Assembly: GCF_004217555.1 (NCBI RefSeq)
Contig: NZ_SHKW01000001.1
Location: 2,232,001-2,296,000 of the forward strand
Source of the DNA: Edaphobacter modestus
GTDB lineage: Bacteria; Acidobacteriota; Terriglobia; Terriglobales; Acidobacteriaceae
Reading direction: 5' to 3'
Length of the DNA stretch: 64,000 nucleotides
Below are positions 37,414 through 46,721 of this stretch, piece after piece. Position numbers and translations under genes: made by a program. Under the pieces are notes generated by a model. The model worked only from the letters and a program-made list of their open reading frames with translations. It did no database searches and was not told where the DNA came from. How positions within the stretch are numbered: position 1 is the first letter of the stretch; each line of letters starts with the position of its first letter.

Positions 37414-37589
37414 ACATCCCTGTCTGACCTTTACCCACACAGCATCCTCAACCCATCAAGCCACCCTCGATCACAAACATCCCGATCGAGCGGGTTCTAC
37501 TTCCTTGAAGGAGTCTCCGGAGGTCTGCATGGCCAGAACGGCCCGACAGTACAACCAAATCCAATCTCTTCCACGGGCTGAGTGGAAAC

Positions 37590-37665
37590 TGGAGCTGGCG
37601 AAGGGACTTGAACCCCCGACCCTCTGATTACAAATCAGATGCTCTACCAGCTGAGCTACGCCAGC
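37590..37665 (-). tRNA. tRNA-Thr (anticodon TGT)
   Basis: 76 bases with encoded CCA. Acceptor stem GCTGGCG/CGCCAGC; anticodon stem TCTGA/TCAGA around TTTGTAA gives TGT. T arm GGTTCAAGTCC. It is the first gene of the tRNA-tuf cluster in the direction of transcription. Confidence 0.95.
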
Positions 37666-37750
37666 CCAAACAGCCTTGTCTTGCCCCCTGTAGCCACCGC
37701 TGGCTGACGCACAGCAGTGCCTGCGCAGAGTGCGCCGCAGAGCTAACTTT

Positions 37751-37780
37751 AGCATAGCAGCCACCGGGCTGCAACGGCAG
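37751..37780 (-). promoter_or_regulatory. Candidate promoter of the tRNA-tuf cluster
   Basis: On the minus strand an extended -10 element TGCTATGCT (TATGCT at 37756-37751) lies about 85 bases upstream of tRNA-Thr(TGT). A weak -35 candidate (CTGCCG) lies 18 bases further up. The placement is right for a stable-RNA promoter, but the -35 match is poor. Confidence 0.3.
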
Positions 37781-37793
37781 CAGGAACGCGAGC

Positions 37794-38426
37794 TTAACCG
37801 TTCCCCACAGCTTCAGCCAACGCCATCTGCATCGCCGCCCGTTCCTGCGGAGAGGCAATCCGCACCGAGGCCATGCCGGCAGCAGTCGCAGCGTCGATCC
37901 CCATCTGAGCATCCTCAAAGACCAGACAATGTTCCGGCGCAATTCCCAGTCGGTCGGCGGCCAGTAGAAACGGCTCCGGATGCGGCTTGCCGCGCGTGTA
38001 ATCTCCCGCACAAACCAGCGTCTCGAAGCGATCGAGCAGATTGAGCGTGGTCAGCGATGCCCGAACCGAATCAAGCGTGCTTCCCGAAACCACCGCGAAA
38101 GGAATCTCTCCGTGTCGCGCTTCAATGTGCTCAAGGACCTCGGGAACCGGCTTCATCAGTGGCAGATTGGCATAGAACAGCTCCTCTTTCCGCCGTTGCA
38201 GATCCTCAAGCGGCATCGACAACCCGTTACGCTGATTCAGTGTGGAGATAATCTCCACTACCGGCATTCCACCCCACTCATAAAACAGCTCTTCGGCAAA
38301 ATCGCAGTTCCACTCCGCCAGCACGCTCTTCCATGCGACGTAGTGCAGAGGCATCGAGTCGGCAATCGTACCGTCGCAGTCGAACAGATAAGCCTTGAAA
38401 TCCCCTTCCGGAAGCGTCAACTTCAT
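37794..38426 (-). CDS. HAD-superfamily phosphatase (beta-phosphoglucomutase-like)
   Basis: About 210 residues from ATG 38426, with AAGGAG ten bases upstream (an upstream in-frame ATG at 38453 has no clear site). HAD motif I is YLFDCDGTIADS with the nucleophile Asp; motif II is AVVSGST; motif III/IV are GKPHPEPFLLAA and LVFEDAQMGIDAA. A helical cap follows motif I (about residues 20-90). The subfamily removes phosphate from small sugar phosphates, or isomerises them. Substrate unknown. It lies just upstream of the tRNA cluster in the same direction. Confidence 0.88.
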   Translation of the reverse strand: MKLTLPEGDFKAYLFDCDGTIADSMPLHYVAWKSVLAEWNCDFAEELFYEWGGMPVVEIISTLNQRNGLSMPLEDLQRRKEELFYANLPLMKPVPEVLEHIEARHGEIPFAVVSGSTLDSVRASLTTLNLLDRFETLVCAGDYTRGKPHPEPFLLAADRLGIAPEHCLVFEDAQMGIDAATAAGMASVRIASPQERAAMQMALAEAVGNG

Positions 38427-38603
38427 CAAACGAAATCTCCTTGGCTCTCCCATCGCTGCCGAAAGCCGTACTTATATGATGACAGATCAGGCAAATAGCT
38501 TCGCTCAACCGAAGCTGGATGGTCGCCGGGAAGGCGTTGCTTGCGTGATAGCCTTTCCATCGTCCAATTAACCGTAGATCGTTCTTCCGGAGGTGGTTTC
38601 CGC

Positions 38604-39452
38604 ATGTCGTCGCTCGGTTCCCGGTTGGCAATCTGCTTCGTTCTTCTGGCTCTGGCCGGAACGCCTTCCCGGGCTCAGAACACCGAAACCCCCAAGTCCA
38701 CAGAGGGCCCTCTTCCCTCCGCGCCAGCCCATCCCAAGACTCTTACCAACGGCTCCATCATCCGCATGGTGAGTGCGGGCCTCAGCGACGACCTGATCCT
38801 TCAGGCGATCGCAGCGCAGCCCGGCCAGTACACCACCGACGCCGACTCTCTGGTCGACCTCAAAGACTCAAATGTCTCCGAGCGGGTCATCACGGCGATG
38901 CTCAACAAAGGACGCAAACGCCTCACCCCTGAGACGGCAACCGCCTCCGAAGATCCTCCCCCACCTCAGGTCTCCGAGGTCAGTGAGATCGGCGCCTTCT
39001 ACAAGGACCGCAACGGTTCCTGGCAGCCGCTCCAGACCGAAGTCGTCCACATCAAGTCCGGCGGCTGGCTCAAGTCGACCGCCACACACGGAATCATCAA
39101 GCAGGATCGCAACGGACACCTCAACGGGCGCGAATCGAAGCTACCGCTGCAGGCGCCGATCGAGATCCTCGTTTATGCCCCCACCGGGGTCGACATTGCC
39201 GAATATAATTTTCTGCGCTTCCGCATCCACTCCGACAACCGCGAATTTCGCTCGGTGACCGGCGGTGTCTTCCATTCGAGCAGCGGAGCGGAGCGGGATG
39301 AAGTTCCTTTCCATCCAGTCCAGGCAGGAGCGCGTACCTGGCGCTTTACGGTCGGCCGTTCCGTCGGAGGCGGCGAATACGGCATTCTTCCGCCAGGGAC
39401 GGGGAATATCACGAATGGAGGCAAGATCTATACCTTCGCCATCACCGAATAA
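38604..39452 (+). CDS. Secreted protein of unknown function
   Basis: 282 residues from ATG 38604, with GGAGG ten bases before it. Signal peptide SRLAICFVLLALAGTPSRAQ. A helical segment of about 60 residues (NGSIIRMVSAGLSDDLILQAI, LVDLKDSNVSERVITAML) resembles repeats found in secreted acidobacterial proteins. It is followed by a Pro-rich linker and a beta-rich C-terminal domain (GVDIAEYNFLRFRIHSDNREF). No catalytic motif was seen. It may form a pair with the next gene, 74 bases downstream. Confidence 0.65.
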   Translation: MSSLGSRLAICFVLLALAGTPSRAQNTETPKSTEGPLPSAPAHPKTLTNGSIIRMVSAGLSDDLILQAIAAQPGQYTTDADSLVDLKDSNVSERVITAMLNKGRKRLTPETATASEDPPPPQVSEVSEIGAFYKDRNGSWQPLQTEVVHIKSGGWLKSTATHGIIKQDRNGHLNGRESKLPLQAPIEILVYAPTGVDIAEYNFLRFRIHSDNREFRSVTGGVFHSSSGAERDEVPFHPVQAGARTWRFTVGRSVGGGEYGILPPGTGNITNGGKIYTFAITE

Positions 39453-39526
39453 GTTACGTTGCTCTCTTGCGCCGGACAGAGTAGAAACAGACAGGATGCC
39501 TCACTCCCCCCTAGCCCTTTGTCCCG

Positions 39527-40534
39527 ATGCGTAAGCCCACGCGATACTCCCTGCTGCTGGTGGCGGCGCTGATCGTCGCGCTGATCGTGGCCATCGTCCT
39601 GCGCAAGGCCGCGCCTCCCGAGGCCGCACGCCTTCTGCCCGAATCGGACGCCATTATCTATGTCAACCTCAAGCCTCTCCGGCTGGCGACCCGCTTCGAC
39701 CGTACGCCGGTAAGTCGGGCACCTGAGTACCAGCAATTCGTCGACGCAACCGGCATCATGCCCGAGCGCGACCTGGACGCGGCCGCCTTTGCGCTCCACC
39801 GCATGGACAATCCCAACGGCCCCAACGGTCCCGTTGGCTACTCCGAGGTCTTCGAGGGACGCTTCGACGGCGAGAAGCTTGCTCACTATCTCGACTCGGT
39901 CGCCACTGCGCGCGAGACCTACGCCGGTCACACCATCTACACCGTAGCCATCCACGATGGAGACGTTACCCGGCCTCTGCGCGTCACACAAATCGGATAC
40001 GACTCCGTCGCCGCATCCAATATGCCCACGGCGGAACAGATTCATTCCATCCTCGACCGTCACCGTTCCGCCGCCTCGCCCTTCTCGGGATCCTCGCTGC
40101 TCTCCTCCCGCTATCGTGATGTTCCCTTGCTCTCGAGCGCCTGGGGCATCGGTCACATCGGCCTTCCCTTCTCCGACCGCGGCTACATCAGCGTATTCGG
40201 GCTGCAGCTTCCCCTGCCGGAGGACACCACCTTCGTGGCCAGCCTGCGCTATACCGGTTCGCTGCGACTGCGTGTCGAGGAGATCTCGCCCAGCGAGGCT
40301 GAGGCTGCCCAGGCCGCGCAAAAGCTCTCCATGCTCCTCGGGCTCTTCCAATCGTTGCAACAGGTGCAGCCTCGTAATCCTGAAGATGCTGCGCTCCTCC
40401 GCCTGGTGAGCTCCATCAAGGTGGATCAACACAAGGACCGGGCCGTCCTTACAGCGGCGGTTCCTCTCGAGCTGCTCGAATCGCTCAGAACTACCGGCGG
40501 CAATCGTGACACCTTGCCTGCCCCCTCTCGCTGA
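39527..40534 (+). CDS. Membrane-anchored hypothetical protein
   Basis: 335 residues. One N-terminal membrane helix (YSLLLVAALIVALIVAIVL) is followed by an extracytoplasmic domain that begins ARLLPESDAIIYVNLKPLRLA, similar in style to DUF3352-type proteins. It contains an asparagine-rich turn (NPNGPNGP). No catalytic residues were identified. It is in the same direction as the preceding secreted protein gene. Identity beyond membrane anchoring is not known. Confidence 0.6.
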   Translation: MRKPTRYSLLLVAALIVALIVAIVLRKAAPPEAARLLPESDAIIYVNLKPLRLATRFDRTPVSRAPEYQQFVDATGIMPERDLDAAAFALHRMDNPNGPNGPVGYSEVFEGRFDGEKLAHYLDSVATARETYAGHTIYTVAIHDGDVTRPLRVTQIGYDSVAASNMPTAEQIHSILDRHRSAASPFSGSSLLSSRYRDVPLLSSAWGIGHIGLPFSDRGYISVFGLQLPLPEDTTFVASLRYTGSLRLRVEEISPSEAEAAQAAQKLSMLLGLFQSLQQVQPRNPEDAALLRLVSSIKVDQHKDRAVLTAAVPLELLESLRTTGGNRDTLPAPSR

Positions 40535-40638
40535 TGGCAACCACTGCGCCGATGAAGATTGCGGGACAATGTGCAGACCTCACGCTGGATGCCGGACCGG
40601 CTTTCATCCGACTGGCCTTCGCCCTCGAAGATTCCTCC

Positions 40639-42303
40639 CTATTGTGACTGCCGCATCGTCTTCTCTGCGCCATAGAGAGCCAGCAGAGGATGCCGCACCA
40701 CTGCCCTGAACTCATAACGCTCTGTCGCCGGCATTCCGACAAGCTGGGCGGAAAATATCCCGGCCTGAGTCACGGTCTGCAACGGCAGCGCCACCCATGG
40801 AGCCGTCCGGGCATGAACATCCTCCCCCTCGATGGACCGGTATTCAAATCCCACCGCGAGCGACTTCGCCCCTCCCATATCGAGCAGCTCGCCCTCGAGC
40901 CGATAGCTACCCGAACTCCCATCCCACCGATAGTTCCCCGTCTGTACACGCGGAGGAACCAGCGCCGGCTCCACGTTCGTCATTCGCACCACAATCGGGT
41001 TCGGCCACTGCTTGTTGTCCTGCATCCGCTGCGAGCGCATCGTGCGAAGATGCAGGCCATCGCTCTCCATATGGAAGGTCGTCTTCGGTGTCACCTTGGG
41101 CGCATACTCCAACACCTCTCCGTTCGCTCCCAGCACACTCACCTCGGTCTTTGCCGTCGCCTTCACCGAGTGCAGCACCAGATCCTTCCACTCGCCCATC
41201 TTCCAGGGAGTCGCAGGATCGACGATCGCGTACAGAGCGCTCGAGTCTTTCTTCTTCGTGAACCAGACATCGCCCTCATTGGTGATAATCCACGGTCTTA
41301 CACTGTAGATCGCCTCCGAGTTCACGAACATCCACAGCGCAATCTCGCGCAACCGCTCCTCCTGCTCGATGGCCAGCTCCCCATTCGGCTTCGGGCCTAC
41401 GTTCAGCAGAAGATTGCCACCCTTGGCCCGCGTCTCAATCAGCAGCTGGATCAGCTCCCGTCCAGACTTGTAATGATCGTTTTGCGGTTGATACTGCCAT
41501 GCATCTCCCATCGTGATGCAAGACTCCCACGGCCCATCGAAGGGCATCCCGGGGATCGTCTGTTCCGGAGTCAGCATCGCGCCCCGCGTCACCAGGATCT
41601 CCGGTTGCAGCTTCCACGCCAGCTGCCGCAGGCTCGTCGCCTCGCCGTCAAAGAAGAGGACATCCACCGGGCCATAGTGCGTCAGCAGCTCGCGAAGCTG
41701 TGCGCTGTCGTACTCCAGAAGCCCGGGATTGTGACTTGGCTGCACCCCGTCCACGCCACGCTGAATGGCCTTGCCGTTCTTGTGCAACCAGTAAAAGTCG
41801 TCGGGCGAGAAATACAATCCCGGCGCAATCCCCTGCTCCCGGAACGCCTTCAACACCTCTGCGGTAATGTCGCGGTGGAAGGGCGTATTCATCACATTGA
41901 ACGGTGTCGTCGCCGTCGCGTACATTCCGAATCCTGAATGATGCTTTGCCGTAAAGACCACGTAGCGCACACCGGCCAGCCTCGCCAGGCGAGCCCACTC
42001 GCCTGGGTCGAACCGTACAGGATCGAAGGTCTTCGGAAGCTCGTTGAAGAATCGTTCCGTGTACTCCGGGGAAGCTCCCACCAGCGAGTGGCTGATGGTC
42101 ACGCCAAGCTGGCTGTCGACACCCCAGTGGATGAACAGACCGAAGCCCTGATCGCGAAACCAATCGACGCGATCTGCCTTGTTGAGGGAGCTGGTGAAGT
42201 CCGTATTCTCGCCCGCAATGGGTTTCCCCTGCGCCGCCGCATGCAACGCCGCGACTCCACACGCAACCGCAATCAAACAATTTCGCAGACCGTTCCTCAC
42301 CAT
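40639..42303 (-). CDS. Alpha-L-fucosidase (GH29), secreted
   Basis: About 554 residues from ATG 42303, preceded by a purine-rich site; a signal peptide follows (GLRNCLIAVACGVAALHAAAQ). The GH29 barrel is clear: WFRDQGFGLFIHWG near the start, GVRYVVFTAKHHSGFGMY, and the nucleophile region VDVLFFDGE with the catalytic Asp. A C-terminal beta domain of about 200 residues follows. The enzyme releases terminal L-fucose from glycans outside the cytoplasm. No other glycoside hydrolase or fucose-use gene is in the window. Confidence 0.92.
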   Translation of the reverse strand: MVRNGLRNCLIAVACGVAALHAAAQGKPIAGENTDFTSSLNKADRVDWFRDQGFGLFIHWGVDSQLGVTISHSLVGASPEYTERFFNELPKTFDPVRFDPGEWARLARLAGVRYVVFTAKHHSGFGMYATATTPFNVMNTPFHRDITAEVLKAFREQGIAPGLYFSPDDFYWLHKNGKAIQRGVDGVQPSHNPGLLEYDSAQLRELLTHYGPVDVLFFDGEATSLRQLAWKLQPEILVTRGAMLTPEQTIPGMPFDGPWESCITMGDAWQYQPQNDHYKSGRELIQLLIETRAKGGNLLLNVGPKPNGELAIEQEERLREIALWMFVNSEAIYSVRPWIITNEGDVWFTKKKDSSALYAIVDPATPWKMGEWKDLVLHSVKATAKTEVSVLGANGEVLEYAPKVTPKTTFHMESDGLHLRTMRSQRMQDNKQWPNPIVVRMTNVEPALVPPRVQTGNYRWDGSSGSYRLEGELLDMGGAKSLAVGFEYRSIEGEDVHARTAPWVALPLQTVTQAGIFSAQLVGMPATERYEFRAVVRHPLLALYGAEKTMRQSQ

Positions 42304-42436
42304 GAAAAGCGCTCTCTTCCTCGAACCAAAGTTCGCCGACAAGCGCAGCTCTGCTTCCTCAGCAGCGAGTCTCTTGCCGGTAAACCATCAATCTAAATGT
42401 TTTCACCTGCAATACCCAGTTTTCACACCAAATAGA

Positions 42437-42459
42437 AAAGGCAGGCCGAAGCCCGCCTC
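42437..42459 (-). terminator. Terminator after the M23 peptidase gene
   Basis: On the minus strand an 8-bp stem with one G-U pair (AGGCGGGC/GCCTGCCT) closes a TTCG tetraloop and is followed by four U. It lies 25 bases after the stop at 42485. Confidence 0.7.
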
Positions 42460-42484
42460 CAATCTGTTCCGTGAAACGAATCCG

Positions 42485-43618
42485 CTAGCGATCCAGCCCT
42501 GCCGCCTTAGCCGGTCCCACCGGAACCGATGCCGCCGGAGCAGGTGCTTCCCCGCCGCCCAGCTCCGCGAGAGTCATCCTCAGATACTTATGCGGATTGA
42601 CCGGCGTATTGCGGATCCGGACCTCGTAGTGAACATGGTTGCCGGTCACGCGCCCGCTATGCCCCACATATCCGATCACCTCGCCTCGCGTCACCGTCTG
42701 GCCCGCCATCACGGCAAAGCCCGACATATGACCGTAGAGGGTCTCAACACCATGACCGTGATCGATCGTCACCTCACGCCCGTAGCCGTTTTCCAGTTGC
42801 GCCGACTTCACGACGCCATCTGCAGTCGCCCGGATCGGCGTGCCATTGGAAGCCGAGATGTCGATGCCCTTATGAAACTCGCCCTCGCCATTGCCCAGGA
42901 CCGGATCTTCGCGTTGTCCAAAGCTGCTCGTGATCGGTCCCATGACAGGCCACAGCGTGGGAGCGAAAGCCGTTGCCTCTTGAGCCAGCGGTGAAAAACC
43001 ACCGAACAGGCTGGACCCGACGCCATATCCCGGACGATTCATCCCACCCAGCGACCGCGTCGCCGCACCACTTAAAGCCTGGTTCCGTAAAGAGTAGAAG
43101 GCATCCACCGACTTGTAATAGCTGTCATCCGTAAGGCTCGCTGTCTCGGTCAAAGGTGCGTTCGCCACGGCCTCGGCAACCGCGGCCGCATGCCGATGTC
43201 CCGCTCTGCCTGTCATCCGCCCCATCGGGATAGCCAGTTTGCTCGCCGTCAGGCCATACAAAGCCGAGACTTCGCTCGCCAGCGAACCCAACGATGCCGC
43301 CTGAATGTCCTTCTCGTGCGCCGCCTCCTCCAGATGCAGATAGTCTTTCTGCAGCGCATTGTGATCCTGGCGCAACTGATTGAAGCGAGCCGTTTTAATC
43401 AGCATCCTGGAGTAGGATCCCGCCAGCCCGGTGATCGTAAACATACCAATCACTGCCGCGGCTACGAAGAGGTACGCATAATGGAGTGGCACCGGAACCT
43501 TATTCAGGCTGCCTTCCTCATCGCGGCTCACGAACATGATGTAGTAACGTTTTTTAAGCTTCAATCCATGATCCGGGCTCAGAATCTGGCCGCCAGTGGC
43601 GACACGAAAAGCCAGCAC
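42485..43618 (-). CDS. Membrane-anchored M23 (LytM) peptidoglycan endopeptidase
   Basis: 377 residues from GTG 43618; the conserved KKRYYIMFVSRDEEG motif near residue 23 shows the true start is at or close to this point. A membrane helix spans about residues 47-67. A coiled coil (about 75-115) and a variable linker follow. The LytM domain holds the zinc ligands in HKGIDISAS and the HVHYEVR motif, with DHGHGVETLYGHM between. Such proteins cut peptide crosslinks or regulate amidases at division. It is a single gene with its own terminator at 42437-42459. Confidence 0.88.
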   Translation of the reverse strand: MLAFRVATGGQILSPDHGLKLKKRYYIMFVSRDEEGSLNKVPVPLHYAYLFVAAAVIGMFTITGLAGSYSRMLIKTARFNQLRQDHNALQKDYLHLEEAAHEKDIQAASLGSLASEVSALYGLTASKLAIPMGRMTGRAGHRHAAAVAEAVANAPLTETASLTDDSYYKSVDAFYSLRNQALSGAATRSLGGMNRPGYGVGSSLFGGFSPLAQEATAFAPTLWPVMGPITSSFGQREDPVLGNGEGEFHKGIDISASNGTPIRATADGVVKSAQLENGYGREVTIDHGHGVETLYGHMSGFAVMAGQTVTRGEVIGYVGHSGRVTGNHVHYEVRIRNTPVNPHKYLRMTLAELGGGEAPAPAASVPVGPAKAAGLDR

Positions 43619-43811
43619 CCCACAATCCCGGAAAGCAAATCAAATTCACTAATCGGCATTTTGGAATCACAGACTCTCTTGAGCGTCCCTTTCAGGGTAA
43701 CAAAGCGGTGATTACCCATGCAACCCAATATCGGCAGATAACGTCTGATGCTGCAAAATTTTGCAACACGCCCTCCGGCCTTTCCTCTAAATAGCACGTT
43801 ACTCTTTCAAG

Positions 43812-44843
43812 ATGGCCCGTTCCGCGCCCAAACCCCTCGGAGAACTCGCGCTGATCGAACAGATTAGCCGGACCTTCTCCTCTGCAGGCGCTGCACGCAA
43901 CAAGGCAGTGGCGCTCGGTATCGGAGACGACTGTGCCATCCTTCGTCCTCCCCCCGGACACGAGATCCTCGTCACCACCGACTTCAGCCTCGAGAACCGG
44001 CATTTTCGCCGCGACCTTCATCCGCCAGCCTCGGTCGGCCATCGCTGCCTGGCGCGTGGCCTCAGCGACCTCGCCGCCATGGGCGCCGCACCTCTCGCCG
44101 CCTTCCTCTCACTCGCCCTTCCCGCCAAAATCCTGCGCACCCGGCGCGGACAGCGATGGGTTCAGGACTTTCTTGCAGGCTTCCACTCTCTGGCTCGGCA
44201 ACACAACACGCCGCTTGCGGGTGGCGATACCTCCGAATCTCCCGCTGACCTCATCCTCGCGGATATCATCCTCATCGGCTCGGCACCCCGGGGCCGCTCG
44301 CTCCGCCGTTCCGACGCGCATCCCGACGACGCTCTTTACGTGACCGGTTCACTCGGCGGCGCGCATGCCGAGCTCTCGGCACTCCTCAAGAGGACGCATC
44401 GCTCGCGCTCCACTGCCTCCGACAGTCATCCTCATCTCTATCCCCAGCCGCGCCTCGCCGTGGGTTCCGTGCTTCTACGTCGCCACCTTGCCACAGCCGC
44501 CATCGATCTCAGCGACGGCCTCTCCACGGACCTTACGCATCTCTGCGAATCCTCCGGGCTCCGTGCCGAGATCGATTCCTCCGCGCTTCCCCTTCACTCC
44601 CTTACCGCCAAACTCTCCCGCCAGGATGCACTCCACGCTGCGGTGCATGGCGGCGAAGACTATGAACTCCTCTTCGCCGCGCCAACAGCCATGCGCATTC
44701 CGCGCAAGATCGCCGATGTTCCCATCACCCGCATCGGTACCCTTCACCCTCCACGCGCCGGCAAACCGCTCATCACCCTCCATCATGGCGGCGACATTTC
44801 CTCTGAGCTCAAACCCGCCGGCTGGCAGCATTTCTCGTCCTAG
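43812..44843 (+). CDS. thiL: Thiamine-monophosphate kinase
   Basis: 343 residues. AIR-synthase-like fold with family motifs LIEQISRTF, GIGDDCAILRPPPGHEIL, and LARGLSDLAAMGAAPLAAFLS. The Gly-rich AGGDTSESP and the C-terminal AAVHGGEDYELLFA are present. It phosphorylates thiamine monophosphate to the active diphosphate cofactor using ATP. No other thiamine genes are adjacent. The cystathionine-lyase-type gene starts 44 bases downstream. Confidence 0.93.
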   Translation: MARSAPKPLGELALIEQISRTFSSAGAARNKAVALGIGDDCAILRPPPGHEILVTTDFSLENRHFRRDLHPPASVGHRCLARGLSDLAAMGAAPLAAFLSLALPAKILRTRRGQRWVQDFLAGFHSLARQHNTPLAGGDTSESPADLILADIILIGSAPRGRSLRRSDAHPDDALYVTGSLGGAHAELSALLKRTHRSRSTASDSHPHLYPQPRLAVGSVLLRRHLATAAIDLSDGLSTDLTHLCESSGLRAEIDSSALPLHSLTAKLSRQDALHAAVHGGEDYELLFAAPTAMRIPRKIADVPITRIGTLHPPRAGKPLITLHHGGDISSELKPAGWQHFSS

Positions 44844-44886
44844 CGAACCCGGCTTCTATCGCTGCGCATCCCCGTACAATCAACGC

Positions 44887-46008
44887 ATGCGCGAAGCAAC
44901 AAAGATCATTCGTTCCACCCTCACCCGCGCCGCGGCTGGTGAGCCTCTCCACCCCGGCCCTGTCTTTGCCGCTCCTTACCATGCGCCTGGCGACCCTTCG
45001 GGCATTCCTTACACCTACGCCCGCTCGCATAACCCCACCTGGACGCATCTGGAGAAGGCCATCGGCCAGATGGAGTCCTCGGAAGGCTACCGCGCCACTG
45101 CTTTGGTCTTCGCCTCCGGCATGGCCGCCTGCACCGCTGTCTTCGGGGCAATCCTGCGCCCCGGCGACGTCATCGTGCTGCCCTCGAACGCCTACTATGC
45201 CGCTCGGGTGCTCGCCCAGGAATACTTCGCCCACATGGGCGTCCAGATCCGTCTCGCTCCCACCGCCGGCAACGCCCAGACCGAGCATCTCGATGGAGCG
45301 AAGCTGCTCTGGATCGAGACTCCCAGCAATCCCACCATGGATGTCTGCGACATTGCCGCGCTCTCAGAGGCCGCGCATCGCGCCGGTGCGCTGGTCGCGG
45401 TCGACAACACCACGCCCACTCCTCTCGGCCAGCTTCCCCTTGCTCTTGGCGCCGACTTCTCTGTCGCCTCCGATACCAAGGCGATGACCGGCCACAGCGA
45501 CATCCTCCTCGGTCACGTCGCCGTCCGCGATCTCGAACTCCGCCAGAAGATCGACCAGTGGCGCACCCTTACCGGCGGTGTCCTCGGCCCCATGGAGGCA
45601 TGGCTCGCACTCCGCTCCATCGCCACCCTTCCCCTGCGTCTCGAACGCTCGTGCCAGAACGCGCAGCGCATCGCGGAGTTCCTCATCACTCGTCCCGAAG
45701 TCCAGCAGGTTCTCTACCCCGGTCTCCCCTCTCATCCCGGACATGCGATCGCGCGGCGGCAGATGCAGTACTTCGGCCCGGTGCTCAGCTTCATCCTTCG
45801 CGACAAGACCGCCGCCGAAGCCTTTCTCGCCCAATCGAAGCTCTTCACCGATGCCACCAGCTTCGGCGGCGTCACCTCATCCGCCGAGCGTCGCGCACGC
45901 TGGGGAGGCGACCAGATCGCTGACGGCTTCATCCGCCTCAGCGCTGGATGCGAGGACATCGACGATCTCCTCGAAGACATCGCCCAGGCTCTGGACGCAA
46001 CCCGATGA
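44887..46008 (+). CDS. PLP-dependent cystathionine gamma-lyase / trans-sulfuration enzyme
   Basis: 373 residues from ATG 44887; the upstream open frame overlaps thiL and is not coding. Fold-type I Cys/Met metabolism enzyme. Motifs are YTYARSHNPTWTHLEKAIG, ASGMAACTAVFGAILRPGD, LLWIETPSNPTMDVCDIAAL, VVDNT-like AVDNTTPTPLGQ, and the Schiff-base Lys in SDTKAMTGHSDILLG. The C-terminal GGVTSSAERRARW matches. Reaction specificity (gamma- or beta-elimination, or gamma-replacement) cannot be set by eye. It overlaps the next start by four bases. Confidence 0.88.
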   Translation: MREATKIIRSTLTRAAAGEPLHPGPVFAAPYHAPGDPSGIPYTYARSHNPTWTHLEKAIGQMESSEGYRATALVFASGMAACTAVFGAILRPGDVIVLPSNAYYAARVLAQEYFAHMGVQIRLAPTAGNAQTEHLDGAKLLWIETPSNPTMDVCDIAALSEAAHRAGALVAVDNTTPTPLGQLPLALGADFSVASDTKAMTGHSDILLGHVAVRDLELRQKIDQWRTLTGGVLGPMEAWLALRSIATLPLRLERSCQNAQRIAEFLITRPEVQQVLYPGLPSHPGHAIARRQMQYFGPVLSFILRDKTAAEAFLAQSKLFTDATSFGGVTSSAERRARWGGDQIADGFIRLSAGCEDIDDLLEDIAQALDATR

Positions 46009-46592
46009 GCACCCCGGAATCAGCGACCGTAGCCTTCCCACACAACTGGACCGCCGACCTGCTCAAAACGCTGCCAATGATTGCACCGGCCCGCCAGTTC
46101 ACTTACCCCCGCCAGATTGCGGGCGAAGAAGATACGCTCGCCCGAGGCGCACTTCTCCTCATGGTCCGTCCGCCCGCGGGAGGATCCTTCCTCGCCACCT
46201 GCGCCCTCGGCTTCACCGACCCTTCCGTACCGAGTGGCCTCTTCCCCTGTCCCAACCCCGATGAACTCTGCGCCGTCGCTGGAGGCTACGCCTACATCAT
46301 CGATACGCTGCAGCCGGAACGCTCTACCCACATTCCGCTCAAGCCCGTCGTCGAGGTACTGCCCGTCCCCTCGCACCATCTGCTCGTGTTCACAGGCTTC
46401 CACACCATCTACGCCTGGGGCGCGAACGGTCAGGCCTGGCACACCCAGCGCCTCAGTTGGGAGGGCATTCGCATCACCGGCATCGAAGGGGATGCCCTTC
46501 ACGGAACAGGGTGGAACATGCTCACCGATCAAGACGTCCCCTTCACCGTCGACCTCCGCAACGGCCAACATCAAGGCGGAGGCTTCTCCTAA
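46005..46592 (+). CDS. Unknown 195-residue protein coupled to the cystathionine-lyase gene
   Basis: ATG 46005 overlaps the TGA of the preceding gene (ATGA), implying translational coupling. The product is soluble, rich in aromatic and beta-forming residues (ALLLMVRPPAGGSFLATCALGF, HHLLVFTGFHTIYAWGANGQAW), without a signal peptide or known motif. The repeated WGxNGxxW-like blades suggest a beta-propeller fragment or immunity-like fold, but I make no functional call. A three-copy tandem repeat begins immediately before its stop. Confidence 0.6.
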   Translation: MSTPESATVAFPHNWTADLLKTLPMIAPARQFTYPRQIAGEEDTLARGALLLMVRPPAGGSFLATCALGFTDPSVPSGLFPCPNPDELCAVAGGYAYIIDTLQPERSTHIPLKPVVEVLPVPSHHLLVFTGFHTIYAWGANGQAWHTQRLSWEGIRITGIEGDALHGTGWNMLTDQDVPFTVDLRNGQHQGGGFS

Positions 46593-46673
46593 TCTGCTTC
46601 TGCCTTTTGAAGCGTCCTAATCTGCTTCTGTCTTTTGAAGTGTCATTCTCTGCTTATGCCTTTTGAAGCGTCG
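46590..46673. repeat. Three tandem copies of a 28-bp unit
   Basis: Units at 46590-46617, 46618-46645 and 46646-46673 share the core TCTGCTTCTGCCTTTTGAAG with a few substitutions each. They run end to end without spacers. The first unit begins inside the stop codon of the preceding gene. The third leads straight into the dispersed repeat motif at 46670-46700. Confidence 0.85.
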
Positions 46674-46700
46674 TTCTGAGCGCAGCGAAGAATCTCAGTA
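46670..46700. repeat. Dispersed intergenic repeat motif, copy 1
   Basis: The sequence GTCGTTCTGAG, a short CG-rich middle and GAAGAATCTC match the interspersed element found also at 52456-52485. Similar motifs are common between genes in acidobacterial genomes. It can fold weakly on itself. It is not coding. Confidence 0.6.
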
Positions 46701-46721
46701 GTTCCCCCGCAGCGCCACAAC

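Noticed and set aside
40690..41937. A 415-codon open frame opposite the alpha-L-fucosidase gene
   Set aside because: Antisense shadow; the GH29 motifs on the other strand are decisive.
46590..46673. Possible CRISPR array from three regular repeats
   Set aside because: The units abut with no spacers and are imperfect; no cas genes are nearby. It is a tandem repeat.
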